Assembly (NCBI GenBank): GCA_002682825.1
Contig: NOKP01000002.1
Coordinates: 5,686,309 to 5,750,308, forward strand
DNA from: Neonectria sp. B-13
Taxonomy: Eukaryota > Ascomycota > Sordariomycetes > Hypocreales > Nectriaceae
Length of the DNA: 64,000 nt
Direction of reading: 5' to 3'
Shown: piece by piece, positions 1 to 9,694 of the stretch
Layout: every line of letters begins with the position of its first letter
Position numbering within the stretch: position 1 is the first letter of the stretch
Translations under genes and position numbers: made by a program
Notes under the pieces: generated by a model
The model's input: the letters and a program-made list of their open reading frames with translations, nothing else
Databases searched by the model: none
What the model was told of the DNA's origin: nothing

Positions 1-503
1 AGAATCTTGCAGCCTTCTCCACTGGCTTCTTGACCCTCTTCATCTTCCTCGTAGGGGCCCTCACAAAGCTCTACGGGGATTCAGACAACAAATCAGGCAT
101 CTATGGCACAGTAGCGATGATATTCCTCTTCCAAGGTGCATACAGTTTCGGGTGGACACCACTAACCGTGCTTTATCCACCCGAAGTGCTCAACTATTCC
201 ATCCGGAGCGCAGGCATGGGCCTCTACACATTCCTTGTTAATGGTTTAGGTCTAATGATTACTTTCTCATTCCCCTTCGCCCTAGAGGCAATCGGGTGGA
301 AGACCTATATGATCAACGGCGGCTGGGATGTTTTGGAACTGTTGTTTGTTATGATTTATTGGGTTGAGACTAATGGGCGGACGCTTGAGGATATTGATGA
401 CAGTCTGGACCCAGTAAAGTTTCAAACTATCCTTGGTGTAGGGCCTAAGGACCAAGAGGTTGATGTCCAAGACTCGGATTTTAAAGATAAGCAGGAAGCT
501 TAG
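1..503 (+). CDS. MFS sugar transporter, C-terminal part (5' end outside window)
   Basis: This is the last part of a major facilitator superfamily sugar permease, a plasma-membrane protein that would import a sugar by proton symport. The reading frame is open from base 3, with no start in the window. Four hydrophobic helices are visible: one starting FLTLFIFLVGAL, one around TVAMIFLFQGAYSFGWTP, one around YTFLVNGLGLMITF, and a last one around LELLFVMIYWVETNGRTLEDID. The FGWTPLTVLYPPEVL stretch and the ending ETNGRTLEDID (a variant of the PETKGRTLEE signature) are typical of fungal hexose or lactose permeases. A charged tail of about 35 residues follows. The substrate cannot be read from the sequence. 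A SNF2 relic begins about 130 bases downstream, and an epimerase-like gene lies on the opposite strand. Confidence 0.9.
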   Translation, partial: NLAAFSTGFLTLFIFLVGALTKLYGDSDNKSGIYGTVAMIFLFQGAYSFGWTPLTVLYPPEVLNYSIRSAGMGLYTFLVNGLGLMITFSFPFALEAIGWKTYMINGGWDVLELLFVMIYWVETNGRTLEDIDDSLDPVKFQTILGVGPKDQEVDVQDSDFKDKQEA

Positions 504-630
504 ACGACGCTTAAGGAGCGGGAGTAGGATCAATGTACATCTTAGGGGAGGCATAAATCTACACTTACATGCCGTCATGGCGCAGGCCGCGGCCAGGCGG
601 TCGGCCGGGTTTATTAATCATCGCAAATGA

Positions 631-974
631 AGACTGAACTTGTCTGCAGTACCGCGGGCCTACCTGAAAGAGCCGCAGTGGAATCTATCTACCGAGGAAC
701 AAGCCCTTGCTCGTATTTGCAGAATCGGACAGACCAAAGAAGTGACGACTATTCGATTCGTGATGAATAAATCAATCGAGCAGGCAAGCAAGGATGGGCA
801 AATAGCTAGAAAGAAAAATGAACTTACATATCACTCAGTATGTTCTTAACGTCCAAGACAAAAAGAAGGATCTTATCACAGTTTTATTATCTCCCCGAAG
901 CTCTTCATCTTCAAGAGTCTCGGCGAAGAGTTGGAGAGTATGTTCTTTCTTATTGTCAGGATCAGGTTGACTGA
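631..974 (+). pseudogene. 3' fragment of a SNF2-family helicase gene (relic)
   Basis: The translation matches the end of the SNF2 C-terminal helicase domain. It shows SRAYLMEPQWNP-like residues (here PRAYLKEPQWN), then EEQALARICRIGQTKEVTTIRF, which is motif VI, then SIEQ and YVLNVQDKKKDLITVLL. SIEQ joins YVLNVQ only if 784-838 is removed as an intron that starts GCAAGC and ends CACTCAG. After LLSP a one-base shift of frame at about 897 gives a plausible tail ending at TGA 972-974. There is no start codon: an in-frame stop (628-630) lies just upstream, and motifs I-V and the ATPase half are absent. I therefore call it a truncated relic of a Rad5/Rad16-like or helicase-like transcription factor gene. 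It lies on a moderately AT-rich background. Confidence 0.7.
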
Positions 975-1472
975 TGCTGTGAATAGGAGCTGCGAGATTT
1001 ATTAACCTAGCCATATTTCAAAGGCTTTGTATTTAAGAGGCTACACCTAGAGTCTATAGAAATAAGGAACCCCATTCGGCCGACATGAGGCCATAGCTAC
1101 GCTGTTAATTCGACTCTAATCATCAACTTTAGTCTTGAAATAAGCGTTTCCGCAAGTGATACCGAAGCGTCTTATCTAGTCATAAGCGAGTATTGTATGA
1201 CTTCTTTTAATTCACCGTCTAAACTTGACTACCATGTAGCCTTACATTTTCAACCTCCATTACCTGCTGTTCTTGAATCACAAAACCTACTACGCGTAGC
1301 ATTTCTTCGTGTTAATTTTGCAGTAAATATATGAGAAATATAGTAGCGTACATGAAACTATAAACCAAATCTAGACACTGTCAGATTCTATCTCGTGAAA
1401 TAACCTCGTACCATCAGCGAAAGCAATCACTATAGAGTAGGCCCTTGTAGGCTGACCAGATGCAGATATTCT
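975..1472. other. AT-rich intergenic stretch, no gene seen
   Basis: About 500 bases lie between the SNF2 relic and the 3' end of the epimerase-like gene. The composition is clearly more AT-rich than the flanking genes, and all six frames contain frequent stops. It could be decayed sequence belonging to the relic. I see no repeat or RNA gene in it. Confidence 0.5.
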
Positions 1473-2939
1473 TTAGTTATCGGACGAGGGAATTAAGGAG
1501 TCAAAAAGCGACATCTTGACTGTGTCCAGCTCCTGCACGGCTTGAATCTCGTCATCGATGCTCCCTAGAAACTTCTCCTCGTCCCACTTTGGCTTCCATC
1601 CGAGCTTGTAAGCGTTAACGGGCACGATCTCACCACTGAAACAGTTGTCACTTGTTAGCAGGTCAACCGCACTCTGCGTAAAGGGCCACTTACGATGACA
1701 TTGCAATGCCTCGGATATAAAGGCGAGGAAATCCTAGACTATCGGCTCCCTCGTCGTGGCTAGGCCAGACATGCACTTTTAAGGTCTCAACAAGTCCACG
1801 CGAGTGCAGACCTTTGGCGAGGCCCGCCATCACCTTCCCCCAAGGCGATCTATGGGCCATGGCGAAGTAGTAGCCATTTTCACCGCTCGGAATCGGCTCA
1901 CCTTGGAGGATCTTCTCCAGGAGGAGAACGTACAAGGCTGTCAAGTCTGAGATGTGCACCGCAGGGGGACTCTGCGACCGTATTAGTCTAACTTGGCTAT
2001 ATGACAGCATTCGCTATTGTGCAGATTGGGGGTGGCTAGCTTACAGCATCCTTGTCAAACTTGTGGACGGTCTTGAGCTTGATGCTAGTCCTGACAGTCG
2101 CTGGGATGTTGACCGACAGCTTTCTCCACTCGCCAGTGCCTCTACCATCTGTTCGTTCTTACATAAGTTTCATTCAAATATTGCAAAGATAGCGTTTTGT
2201 CTGAACTATACTTACAGACCATGGGAACGGCAACATTGAAAGTCATAACGTCTTGTGCTTTGCCTTGTTCCCCGACGAGAATGTTGATCTGATTATTATA
2301 TTAATGCCGTAAACACAACTCTCAGCTAGAATCACGACTTACATGTCGAACGGGATTCGGCTGCTGGATTTCCTTTTCCTTCTCAAGGATGGCATCTGTG
2401 TCTTTGACCTCCCCGTATGGCCATCCGCCCTCTTCCGAGAACATAGTCATCACCGACGACTGTTCATATCAGCGAGATCTTGGTATCAAAGACTGTCAGC
2501 TTACATGAACATAGTATGTCTTGCTTCCGTTCAATCTGCGGCGCTGGCCTAAGGCATCGATAATGTTAGATGCCATGCGCGAGTCCACAGCACCCGCTGC
2601 GTGGACGACAATATCGACTAAAATATTATTAGCAACATCATCTCAGAGGATTCACAGGTGATCTCACTCTCGTTTCCAAGTACGGCATCTTCCACAGACT
2701 GCTTATTGAGGAGATCAACCTCAACCACGCCGACTCCAAGCTTCGACAGGCTTTGAACTTGCTCTTGTGACCGAACTGCGGCAAAGATTTTCGCCGCCTT
2801 GATTGGGCCATCTGCGCGAGACAGGAGATCGGTTATAAGGGAGCCGCCGCTATAGTTGTGTTAGCCAATAAGATGGAAAAAGACAATAAACAACATGCAT
2901 GAAGCCGGCGGCGCCGGTGATGAGGATGTTCTGAGACAT
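1473..2939 (-). CDS. NAD(P)-binding Rossmann-fold protein, epimerase/NmrA-like (atypical SDR)
   Basis: An eight-exon model joins 2939-2899, 2849-2668, 2617-2505, 2459-2343, 2288-2216, 2148-2045, 1971-1694 and 1635-1473. It encodes 356 residues with every phase consistent. The N-terminus MSQNILITGAAGFIGGS carries the GxxGxxG dinucleotide-binding loop (GAAGFIG, residues 9-15). DIVVHAAGAVDS is the usual fourth-strand motif, and VYGRGTG is typical of extended or atypical short-chain dehydrogenases. A clear YxxxK pair is not evident, so it may be an NmrA-like sensor or an atypical enzyme rather than a classical epimerase. Intron 1 (2898-2850) must be GC-AG, with donor GCATGT: only that splice yields GFIGGS in frame. 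It is divergent from the Zn2Cys6 regulator starting at 3255, which suggests linked control. The substrate is unknown. Confidence 0.85.
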
Positions 2940-3254
2940 GATAAAAAATGCGAATCAATCGAAAGGGTTGGGCAGATAAGACGTGCGTGTTGCTGTACTT
3001 CTCCGTTTTGGAGCAAAACGGATCAGAGAGCTTTTATAACCAGTTCCATGGTTGACCTGCAAAGGACTTACAGACAGTCCGTCCAAACCAGAGCCCGACG
3101 AACGTGGTTGGTCAGCCTAGAAGCGCCGACTGGGTGGAGCTTCTCGGAATCCCGCGCGTTTCCGTCGAATTTGTCATCCCAGACATCATTGATTCATTCA
3201 CTGTCACTACAAGCAAGCTCTGAACTAGAATATTACTACGACACATAATCAAAC
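2940..3254. promoter_or_regulatory. Shared divergent promoter, epimerase-like gene / Zn2Cys6 regulator
   Basis: Exactly 315 bases separate the two start codons, so both genes must be driven from here. Zn2Cys6 regulators often lie next to and control a divergent target. No operator was identified with confidence: several CGG and CCG triplets are present, but their pairing is not distinctive. Confidence 0.6.
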
Positions 3255-5678
3255 ATGGAATCCCGCGGGAATGCGGACACGGGACTAAACAGTCGGCCTG
3301 CGATCGCCCGTCGCTCGGTGCGTTCAATGAACATTTGTCATGATGTTACAGCTCGTTAGCTAACATCCCCTTGTCAGTGTGATCAGTGTCGTGCTCGAAA
3401 GGTAGAGTCATTAGACCACCTTGGAAGAATCCAAAAACTAAACAACTAGTAAGATTGGATGCGATAGAGCTTCGCCCTGCTCGAATTGCCAGTCTGCTCG
3501 GGTCGATTGCACCCACAGCACGGTCGCATCGAGGCCTGCGGCTTCGAAGCAGAGGGTATTGATATCGCCACAGTAGTAAGTCAAGTTTGGAAAAGCTCAC
3601 GACGGAATACTTTCAAATTGCTGATGCAAGGCAGTGAGCGGAAGATCGACGAGATTGCAAGCGACATTCGGGGCATTAAATCCCTCTTGCAAACGCGCAA
3701 TGTACCCGGGAAGTCAATGCGACCGGCAGATGATCTTACACCACAATCCATTCAGGACGAGCTGAGGGAATCTCAAATTGAGCGTCGTATAGCTGCTTCA
3801 CCCATCAGCGTACCTCGATGGGATCACTCGGCTCACATCCTCGATTTTGTCAAAGCTGTTGTTGAGGGCAAATCTTCAAGTCAAATCGACCCGGAATCAA
3901 GCCAAGTAATCTCATCTTTGAGGAATCTTGTCAATGCTCTGGAAGGGAACAATGTCGCTTCCGGTTTGTTCCCTGCCGGGGATGTAGTCGTAAAACATCA
4001 AACCAACCCTCCTATGCCACCCATGGAGTCTGTGGTGGGGATTCTACGATGGGCCAAGGGTATTTTACCGCACACAATCCCATCATTGCTCCCCACTAAC
4101 ATGGTTTAGATCACGCAAATTATGACAGATTCGCCTGGATCTGTCAGATCCTCCCTCTAGACAAGTTTGAGGAGGTTTGCCGTAAAGTGTACTTTGCCGT
4201 TGACGACTATACTGAAGTAGATTTCATCATCGCCAATGGCTTCTTGTCTTATGTCTTTGCTGAGCATGTAGTTATATACGGAACCGAAAGCTCTCGAACA
4301 TATTGTCAACTCTGCAGATCGAACCTCGGTAGTTCTTTGTCGCGACTCCCGTTGCTGTTACTAGCATCGATGGAGGTCGTTGCTGCACTGACCATTGGAG
4401 TACGTATAGAATAACAGGGATGCAAAGACATACACTAATGTTTCCTATGACAGTCATTATACTCAATTGAAGACTCCAAGGCCACGAGTGCGTGGACCTT
4501 CATCTCAGCTGCTTTGAGCCACTGCCAAACGCTGGGATACCATCGTCTTGGTACAGCAAGAGAGAGCGGAGGGGCTCTGAGAGCTGCTCAAGAACGCCTG
4601 TTTTGGACCGTTTACAGCTTTGAGAGTGGACTGTCATTGCGCCTTGGGCGGTCTTCAGGTATCCAGGATGCTGATATCATGCTTTCGATTAATCCAGCTG
4701 AGCCACGTTCGTTCAAGGTCGCAAGAATTCAGAAAAGGGTATACGACCAGCTTTACAGTGCGGCGGGTCAGTCTTTGTCGGCCGAACAGCGAAACCATGC
4801 TGTCCAGATGCTTTCTAAAGAACTACGAGAACTGATCGAAGAGAGCCGCGTTGAGATATCCGTACGTTCCGTTTTCATTGCCACTACCACGCTAACAGGA
4901 CATTCGCAGGAAGCCGTAGGCCAGCTTGGTGACCTGGAAGCGGACACCATGAAGATTGTTTATCTTTATTGCCATCTGGTCTGTCATTCTTCTCTCCTCG
5001 TTCTGATTCTTCGAGCAACGCCCGTTGTACAAGGCTTGGAAGTCTCAGAAGAATGTGTTGCCGCTGCGCGCGATACGTTAGACATGCACCAGCATTGCAT
5101 GGAGTTGGTGCGCGGTTGCAGAGATCCGTTACTGGTTACGAAATACATCACCTGGTATGTGACAGCTTCGTGTCCCTCATAATCTCTGGTGAGCTGAAGA
5201 CATTGACACATTTCAATCTTCGCTCATTTACTTAAATCAAGTCATTACAATCTTGGCTGACCGTTGCTCATGCAGGGGTATATTGCACATGCCTTTTGTT
5301 CCATTCAGTATTCTCTTTACTCGAACTGTCCAGCTATCCGACAATGACGATCTCGCCCGCCTAGATGCATTCGCATCTTCGTTAAAACCACAAGTGATTG
5401 GCACAGAGTCACTTACCCACCCGTTTCGATTGTACGAGCTGCTCTGTCAAGCTGCGCGACTCTACATCGATTCAAACTCGACATCAAGTTCAAATACAAA
5501 TTCGGCCTTAGACAGTTCATCAGCGGCGACGAGTTTCGGGCACGGAAACATTGCAAGGGAAACAGAGACTGATATTGGGACATTCGAGGCGTATGACTAC
5601 TCACTGTCTGATCTCGGCGATTGGTATCATAGCAACCAGCAGCTCATGGGTTTGTTGGACGATGATGTAATATTTTAA
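3255..5678 (+). CDS. Zn2Cys6 fungal-specific transcription factor
   Basis: Eight exons (3255-3317, 3378-3401, 3454-3575, 3635-4059, 4110-4399, 4454-4861, 4910-5154, 5276-5678) give 659 residues with all phases closing. The binuclear zinc cluster starts at residue 22 and is split by intron 2. It reads CDQCRARK then IGCDRASPCSNCQSARVDC, giving six cysteines in the order C-x2-C-x6-C-x5-C-x2-C-x6-C. A short linker and coiled-coil (YERKIDEIASDIRGIKSLL) follows as the likely dimerisation element. The middle-homology region (Fungal_trans type) starts near residue 300, and the end is an acidic, Ser/Asn-rich tail. It is a nuclear DNA-binding regulator. Exon 2 is only 24 bases. Exon 6 could read through intron 6 (48 bases, no stop), but the good donor, branch site and acceptor favour splicing. 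The likely target is the divergent enzyme gene or the nearby sugar transporter (inference). Confidence 0.9.
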
Positions 5679-5998
5679 AGACTTGGGACGGCAGCTTTCT
5701 CTTGTTGAAACGGAAGATCCTGCGCAACCGGACTAACACTCGAGGGCGACCACTACCTTACTGAATGCAGAGCACTTTTGGACTAAATTTGAAGAGGCTT
5801 TTCTTGTTTGACCTCACTCTAAAGAGGTAAAGCTAGACTACAGCCTTCACTCTCTTGAAGGCTAGTAGACATGTTCATCCAGCTTTCCTAATTACTTATC
5901 GTACATCAATTGTACATCAACAAAGGAAAAGTATCGTAACGAAGGTACACAACAAACGCCTGCTACTCCGACCTGCTTGCCTGTGCTGTAACAAAGCC
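5679..5998. other. Convergent 3' intergenic region
   Basis: About 320 bases lie between the 3' ends of the Zn2Cys6 regulator and the coiled-coil gene. The sequence presumably holds both 3' UTRs and polyadenylation signals. No gene was seen. Confidence 0.5.
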
Positions 5999-8146
5999 CT
6001 AAAACATCTCAACCTCATCCTCATCCAACATGTACATGCCACTGTCATGGCCCCGACGCATCTTTTGGCTGCCCCGTCTTGCCAGTCCCGGGTTCAGGTA
6101 CGCACCACGTCTCACTACAGTCTCCGAGGGAGATTGTGACCGTGCGGCGTCCTTGCTGTCAGACTCTTGGCCGTGCTTGGGGCTGTTGAGAAAGTCCTGG
6201 CTCATCTGCAGAACCCGCTGCAACTCCTCCTTCATCGCGTCGATGACGGCCTTGGCCTTTGTCTTCTCCTCGTCCATCTTGCTGCGCAGCCCGCCGTTCT
6301 CCACGCGGAGTCCCAGGACCGTCTCGTGCGCCACTCTAAGGGACTCGTTGACGCGGTCGATCTCGCCGCGAAGCTCCACTACTCTGGCGTCTCGGATCGC
6401 CAGGTCGACGCCGTGCTGCTGGTTCAAGGTCGTCATGTCTCTCGACTTGGCATCCTGGACCTCGGTCATTTGTGTCTGAAGGTCGGCGGTTCGTCGCATG
6501 GCGTCCGTCAGCTTGGTCTCCAGCTCGGCGATGACGTCTTCCTTGCTGCAGAGTACGCGGCGGTTCGACTCGAGCTGGGCGTGGTGTGTCGCTTTGGAGT
6601 CGCGGTTGTCGCTCTCCATTTCCCGCACGAGGTTCTCGAGCTCTGAGAGATCGCGGATGTAGCCATCCACGGCGCCCTTGAGTCTCTCATTGGCAACTTC
6701 TAGCTCTCGTATCCGTGCAATCTTGTCGCTCATGAGCTTCTCAGCCTTGGACATCTCGCCCTTGAGGCCGTCCATGACGGAGACACGTGCGTCGAGTTGT
6801 TTTCGCAACGACAGCTCGATCTGGTGGTACTCGTCAATGGAGTCTTCGTCCTCCTTTGCTTTGGTAGCCATGGCGCGGAGGCGGGTGAGCAGCAGGTCTA
6901 GTACCTCAGCACCACGCGACGTCAAGGGGAGCGTGAGCTCTCCGGGTGTGAGGTATTCAAGCTCCAGGCGGGCGGCGCGGAAGCCAGATGAGAGGGAGGT
7001 GATCATTTCGGCCGCATCGCATCCCGAGAAGCCCAAATCGCCGATGGCGGACTTCAATTGGGTCAGGGCGCAGGTCCGATCGGACATGGACTGAAGCAGC
7101 GACTCAATTCGAGCCTCCAGGTCATTTGCCGGAGGTGCTGGGGAGTCGCCAGTTGACTCAGGTGTGAACTGGGAGATCTTGTCGCCGAGACGACCACTGA
7201 GAGCTTTGTAGGAGTCGAGTGTGTCGGTCAACTTGTTCATTTCTAAGTGGAGGGACACGACTTCGTCTTCCAGCTGTTGTTGTCTGGGGTCGGGGAAGAA
7301 GGCCTGCACGCCAATGTGAGACTTGGAAGTTGACTTGGGCGTCGACTTGACGGCGCGGAAGCATGGTGTTCCAGGAATCGTAGGGCTGGTTGCGGGTGGA
7401 GTTGGGAATGAGGATCTAGCTCTCGAAGGCGTGCTGCAAGCGAGCTGTGCCACGGTTTCGTCCCCAAACTCGTCCTCGTCGCCACTCAAGTCCATGAAGT
7501 CGTCTGCGAACGGATCCCTTGCGGCGAGTGTCCAATTGAAGCCACGGCTCTGGTCCGACTCGACGCCGGATCGCTTAGAGAGCTCGTCCTTGAGATCCTC
7601 GACCTGCTTCTCCAGGTCCCACATGCGGTCGGTATCCATGACAATGGTTGCATTCTGCAGTTCGTAGATTTCACGGTCTCGGGCCTTGAGCTCAGCCTTG
7701 AGACGGTCGATCTCCGCCTTCGACTGCTGGGCCCGCCGCCGCTTTTCTTGTTGAATGGTGTTCATCTCTTCACTGAGCCCGTTGCGGCGGATACGACGCT
7801 GGACACGGCCGTCGAGGACCTGACGCAGCGGGAGAAAGTTGACCTCGCCGCTCTGGGGCAGGCTAGGGCTTGCATCAACGATGCTCTTCCCCGTACTACC
7901 AAAATTGGCAGAAGAATGGCGGCGCTTCGGGGTTGCGACGGAGACGCGGCGGATCATGGGGGTCAGGCCGGAGCTGCAGGCGGAGGGGAGGAGGCCCGGG
8001 TCTGAGAAGCGGACCCGTCGCTTGGCCGACTTCCGTGGAGTTTTGGCGGCAGGCGGTTGAGGCCTCGCAGCGTCGGCACATGATCCGGACAAGGCATGGC
8101 TGCGTCGCGTGCGCCGGAGGGCAATGGGGAGGTCGAGAGAATCCAT
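5999..8146 (-). CDS. Intronless coiled-coil protein of unknown function, 715 residues
   Basis: This is a single long open frame that I cannot assign to a family. The N-terminal 80 residues are basic and disordered, with a KRRVRFSDPG segment. A first coiled coil (about residues 125-195) contains heptads such as EEMNTIQQEKRRRAQQSKAEIDRLKAEL. An acidic patch (DLSGDEDEFGDE) and a Ser/Thr/Pro linker follow. Long coiled coils then run from about 290 to 640, with RIRELEVANERLKGAVDGYIRDLSELE-type heptads split by short breaks. The basic C-terminus ends DEDEVEMF. This layout suits a structural protein of the spindle pole, kinetochore, septum or cytoskeleton, but nothing here decides between them. The absence of introns in 2.1 kb differs from most neighbours. 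I chose the first ATG of the frame (MDSLDLP). Confidence 0.8.
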   Translation of the reverse strand: MDSLDLPIALRRTRRSHALSGSCADAARPQPPAAKTPRKSAKRRVRFSDPGLLPSACSSGLTPMIRRVSVATPKRRHSSANFGSTGKSIVDASPSLPQSGEVNFLPLRQVLDGRVQRRIRRNGLSEEMNTIQQEKRRRAQQSKAEIDRLKAELKARDREIYELQNATIVMDTDRMWDLEKQVEDLKDELSKRSGVESDQSRGFNWTLAARDPFADDFMDLSGDEDEFGDETVAQLACSTPSRARSSFPTPPATSPTIPGTPCFRAVKSTPKSTSKSHIGVQAFFPDPRQQQLEDEVVSLHLEMNKLTDTLDSYKALSGRLGDKISQFTPESTGDSPAPPANDLEARIESLLQSMSDRTCALTQLKSAIGDLGFSGCDAAEMITSLSSGFRAARLELEYLTPGELTLPLTSRGAEVLDLLLTRLRAMATKAKEDEDSIDEYHQIELSLRKQLDARVSVMDGLKGEMSKAEKLMSDKIARIRELEVANERLKGAVDGYIRDLSELENLVREMESDNRDSKATHHAQLESNRRVLCSKEDVIAELETKLTDAMRRTADLQTQMTEVQDAKSRDMTTLNQQHGVDLAIRDARVVELRGEIDRVNESLRVAHETVLGLRVENGGLRSKMDEEKTKAKAVIDAMKEELQRVLQMSQDFLNSPKHGQESDSKDAARSQSPSETVVRRGAYLNPGLARRGSQKMRRGHDSGMYMLDEDEVEMF

Positions 8147-9694
8147 GGTGGTGATGGTTGGGGAGGATGTATATCAGGAGGATGAACAACGATTGACTGT
8201 TGACAAAAGGCCAGTGTCGACACGGCCGCAAAGATGGTTGGACGAAAAACGAGAGCTGGGCCGCAGGAAGGACCTGAGGACGTATAAAAAGACGGATTAT
8301 TGCGAAAAGATGTATTTATCAAGTCCTCCCGCTGGTCTCGACGCAGGTAAACATGGATGGCACGAGACGTGGTCGCGACTCTTGGGGACGCCATCACGCA
8401 GGCCAACCGCCGGGTGCATTTGTTTACTCGTTGCCTATGGCGGCTAGCGTCCGCGGGGCGGGCAGCCGGCCCCACCACCCCGCGATTGACGGCAGCCAAC
8501 GGATCTGGCGCCTCCAAGGGTCTCGCCAAACGGCCGCGCCCCTGGCTGGTGTCGCGCTGGGGGGATCTTCGCTGTGGGGCGGGTGGGCGTCGACGGACGG
8601 GAAAGTCGTGGCCGTGAATCGCGGAGCTTGCGTGTGGTGGGCGACGCACCGGCGGGAGCTGGTGCGATTCACGGCGTGGACAGGACGAGGACAGGTGCCG
8701 CGTTTGTCCGGCTCATCTCCACCGCAACCCTGGCGTGTGAAGGGGCAAATAAACAATGGGAGTGCCATGCTTTTGCGGTTCCTGCTGTACGACGACGTGA
8801 TTTCTCTCGAGGTGGAGGGAGGTGTCATGGTTGGCGGGCATGAGCCGGAGCGTATCCATCACCGCGTCGGCCCGTGGAGCACTGTCTTTGTTTACATACC
8901 TTACCGTCGTGGCATCCGCCCAATACCAGTCGCCCACGAACAACATGACAGGATACCAAACCAGAAGCCAGCAGCCCCTACTTTAAGCTCTCTTATTCTG
9001 TTCACTTCAGTTAACAATAAGTCTTCACTCTCAGCTTCAACCCCCCACCCACATCGACCATCATGGCCGCTGCACCGTGGCCCCGTTGATGGTGTGCAGG
9101 CTGGGGTCTCCCCAGTCCCCAGTCAGCCAAATGGGTTCCATCCGAGTTCGCTCCACCTCCTTTGCATCCGACTACCATTGCTTTTCATCTTAAAAGAGAG
9201 GGTTTTCCAGACTACGTATGCAGCAAGAGATCCCAACATGTATACTAGGCGGCCCAGTTGTGTGGGTTGAGTAACTATTTGCGCACTTGGGATACAGCCA
9301 CGCAAGGTCCAAGCTTCCGAGCGCCGTCAACCCACATGAACTCTCCAATTCTCCAATTCCCCAACAGTGCTTTGCAGCGATCCATCGAAGCCATTTACTG
9401 GGGGTTTCCCAGCCAGCATGCCGTATACCGATTTTTTTTTTAATTGCAAGAGTCAGACTTACAAAATGGCACCAAGTCAACACGCTGGTTTCCCCCGTGA
9501 CTACCTTAAGTACGCAAAGCACCAACTAGGACGGATGACTAATAGCCGCGAATCTCATTCTCTGAGCCCACAACCAAACCTCCTCGACCGCGGAATCTCG
9601 ATAACAACTCTAGACAACTCACCAGCCAACCAGAACGAAACGCGCGCCTTTCGGGGACTCCTGCAAGGGAGACAACCGGCTCGCTCCACACTGC
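8147..9694. other. Long divergent intergenic region
   Basis: About 1.55 kb lies between the divergent coiled-coil gene and the second regulator, and it should hold both promoters. It contains long frames (for example 305 codons from 8353 on the plus strand), but they are Arg/Gly/Pro-rich, overlap in several frames and show no domain. An ATG at 9063 in a good context is followed by a stop after eight codons. A 3' UTR-like or decayed gene cannot be excluded. Confidence 0.4.

Noticed and set aside
4862..4909. Reading through intron 6 of the first Zn2Cys6 regulator (48 bases, in frame)
   Set aside because: Kept as an intron because donor GTACGT, branch GCTAAC and acceptor TTCGCAG are all good, although retention would not break the frame.
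8353..9270. 305-codon plus-strand frame in the gap before the second regulator
   Set aside because: Low-complexity Arg/Gly/Pro composition, overlapping frames in other phases, no domain and no splice context.
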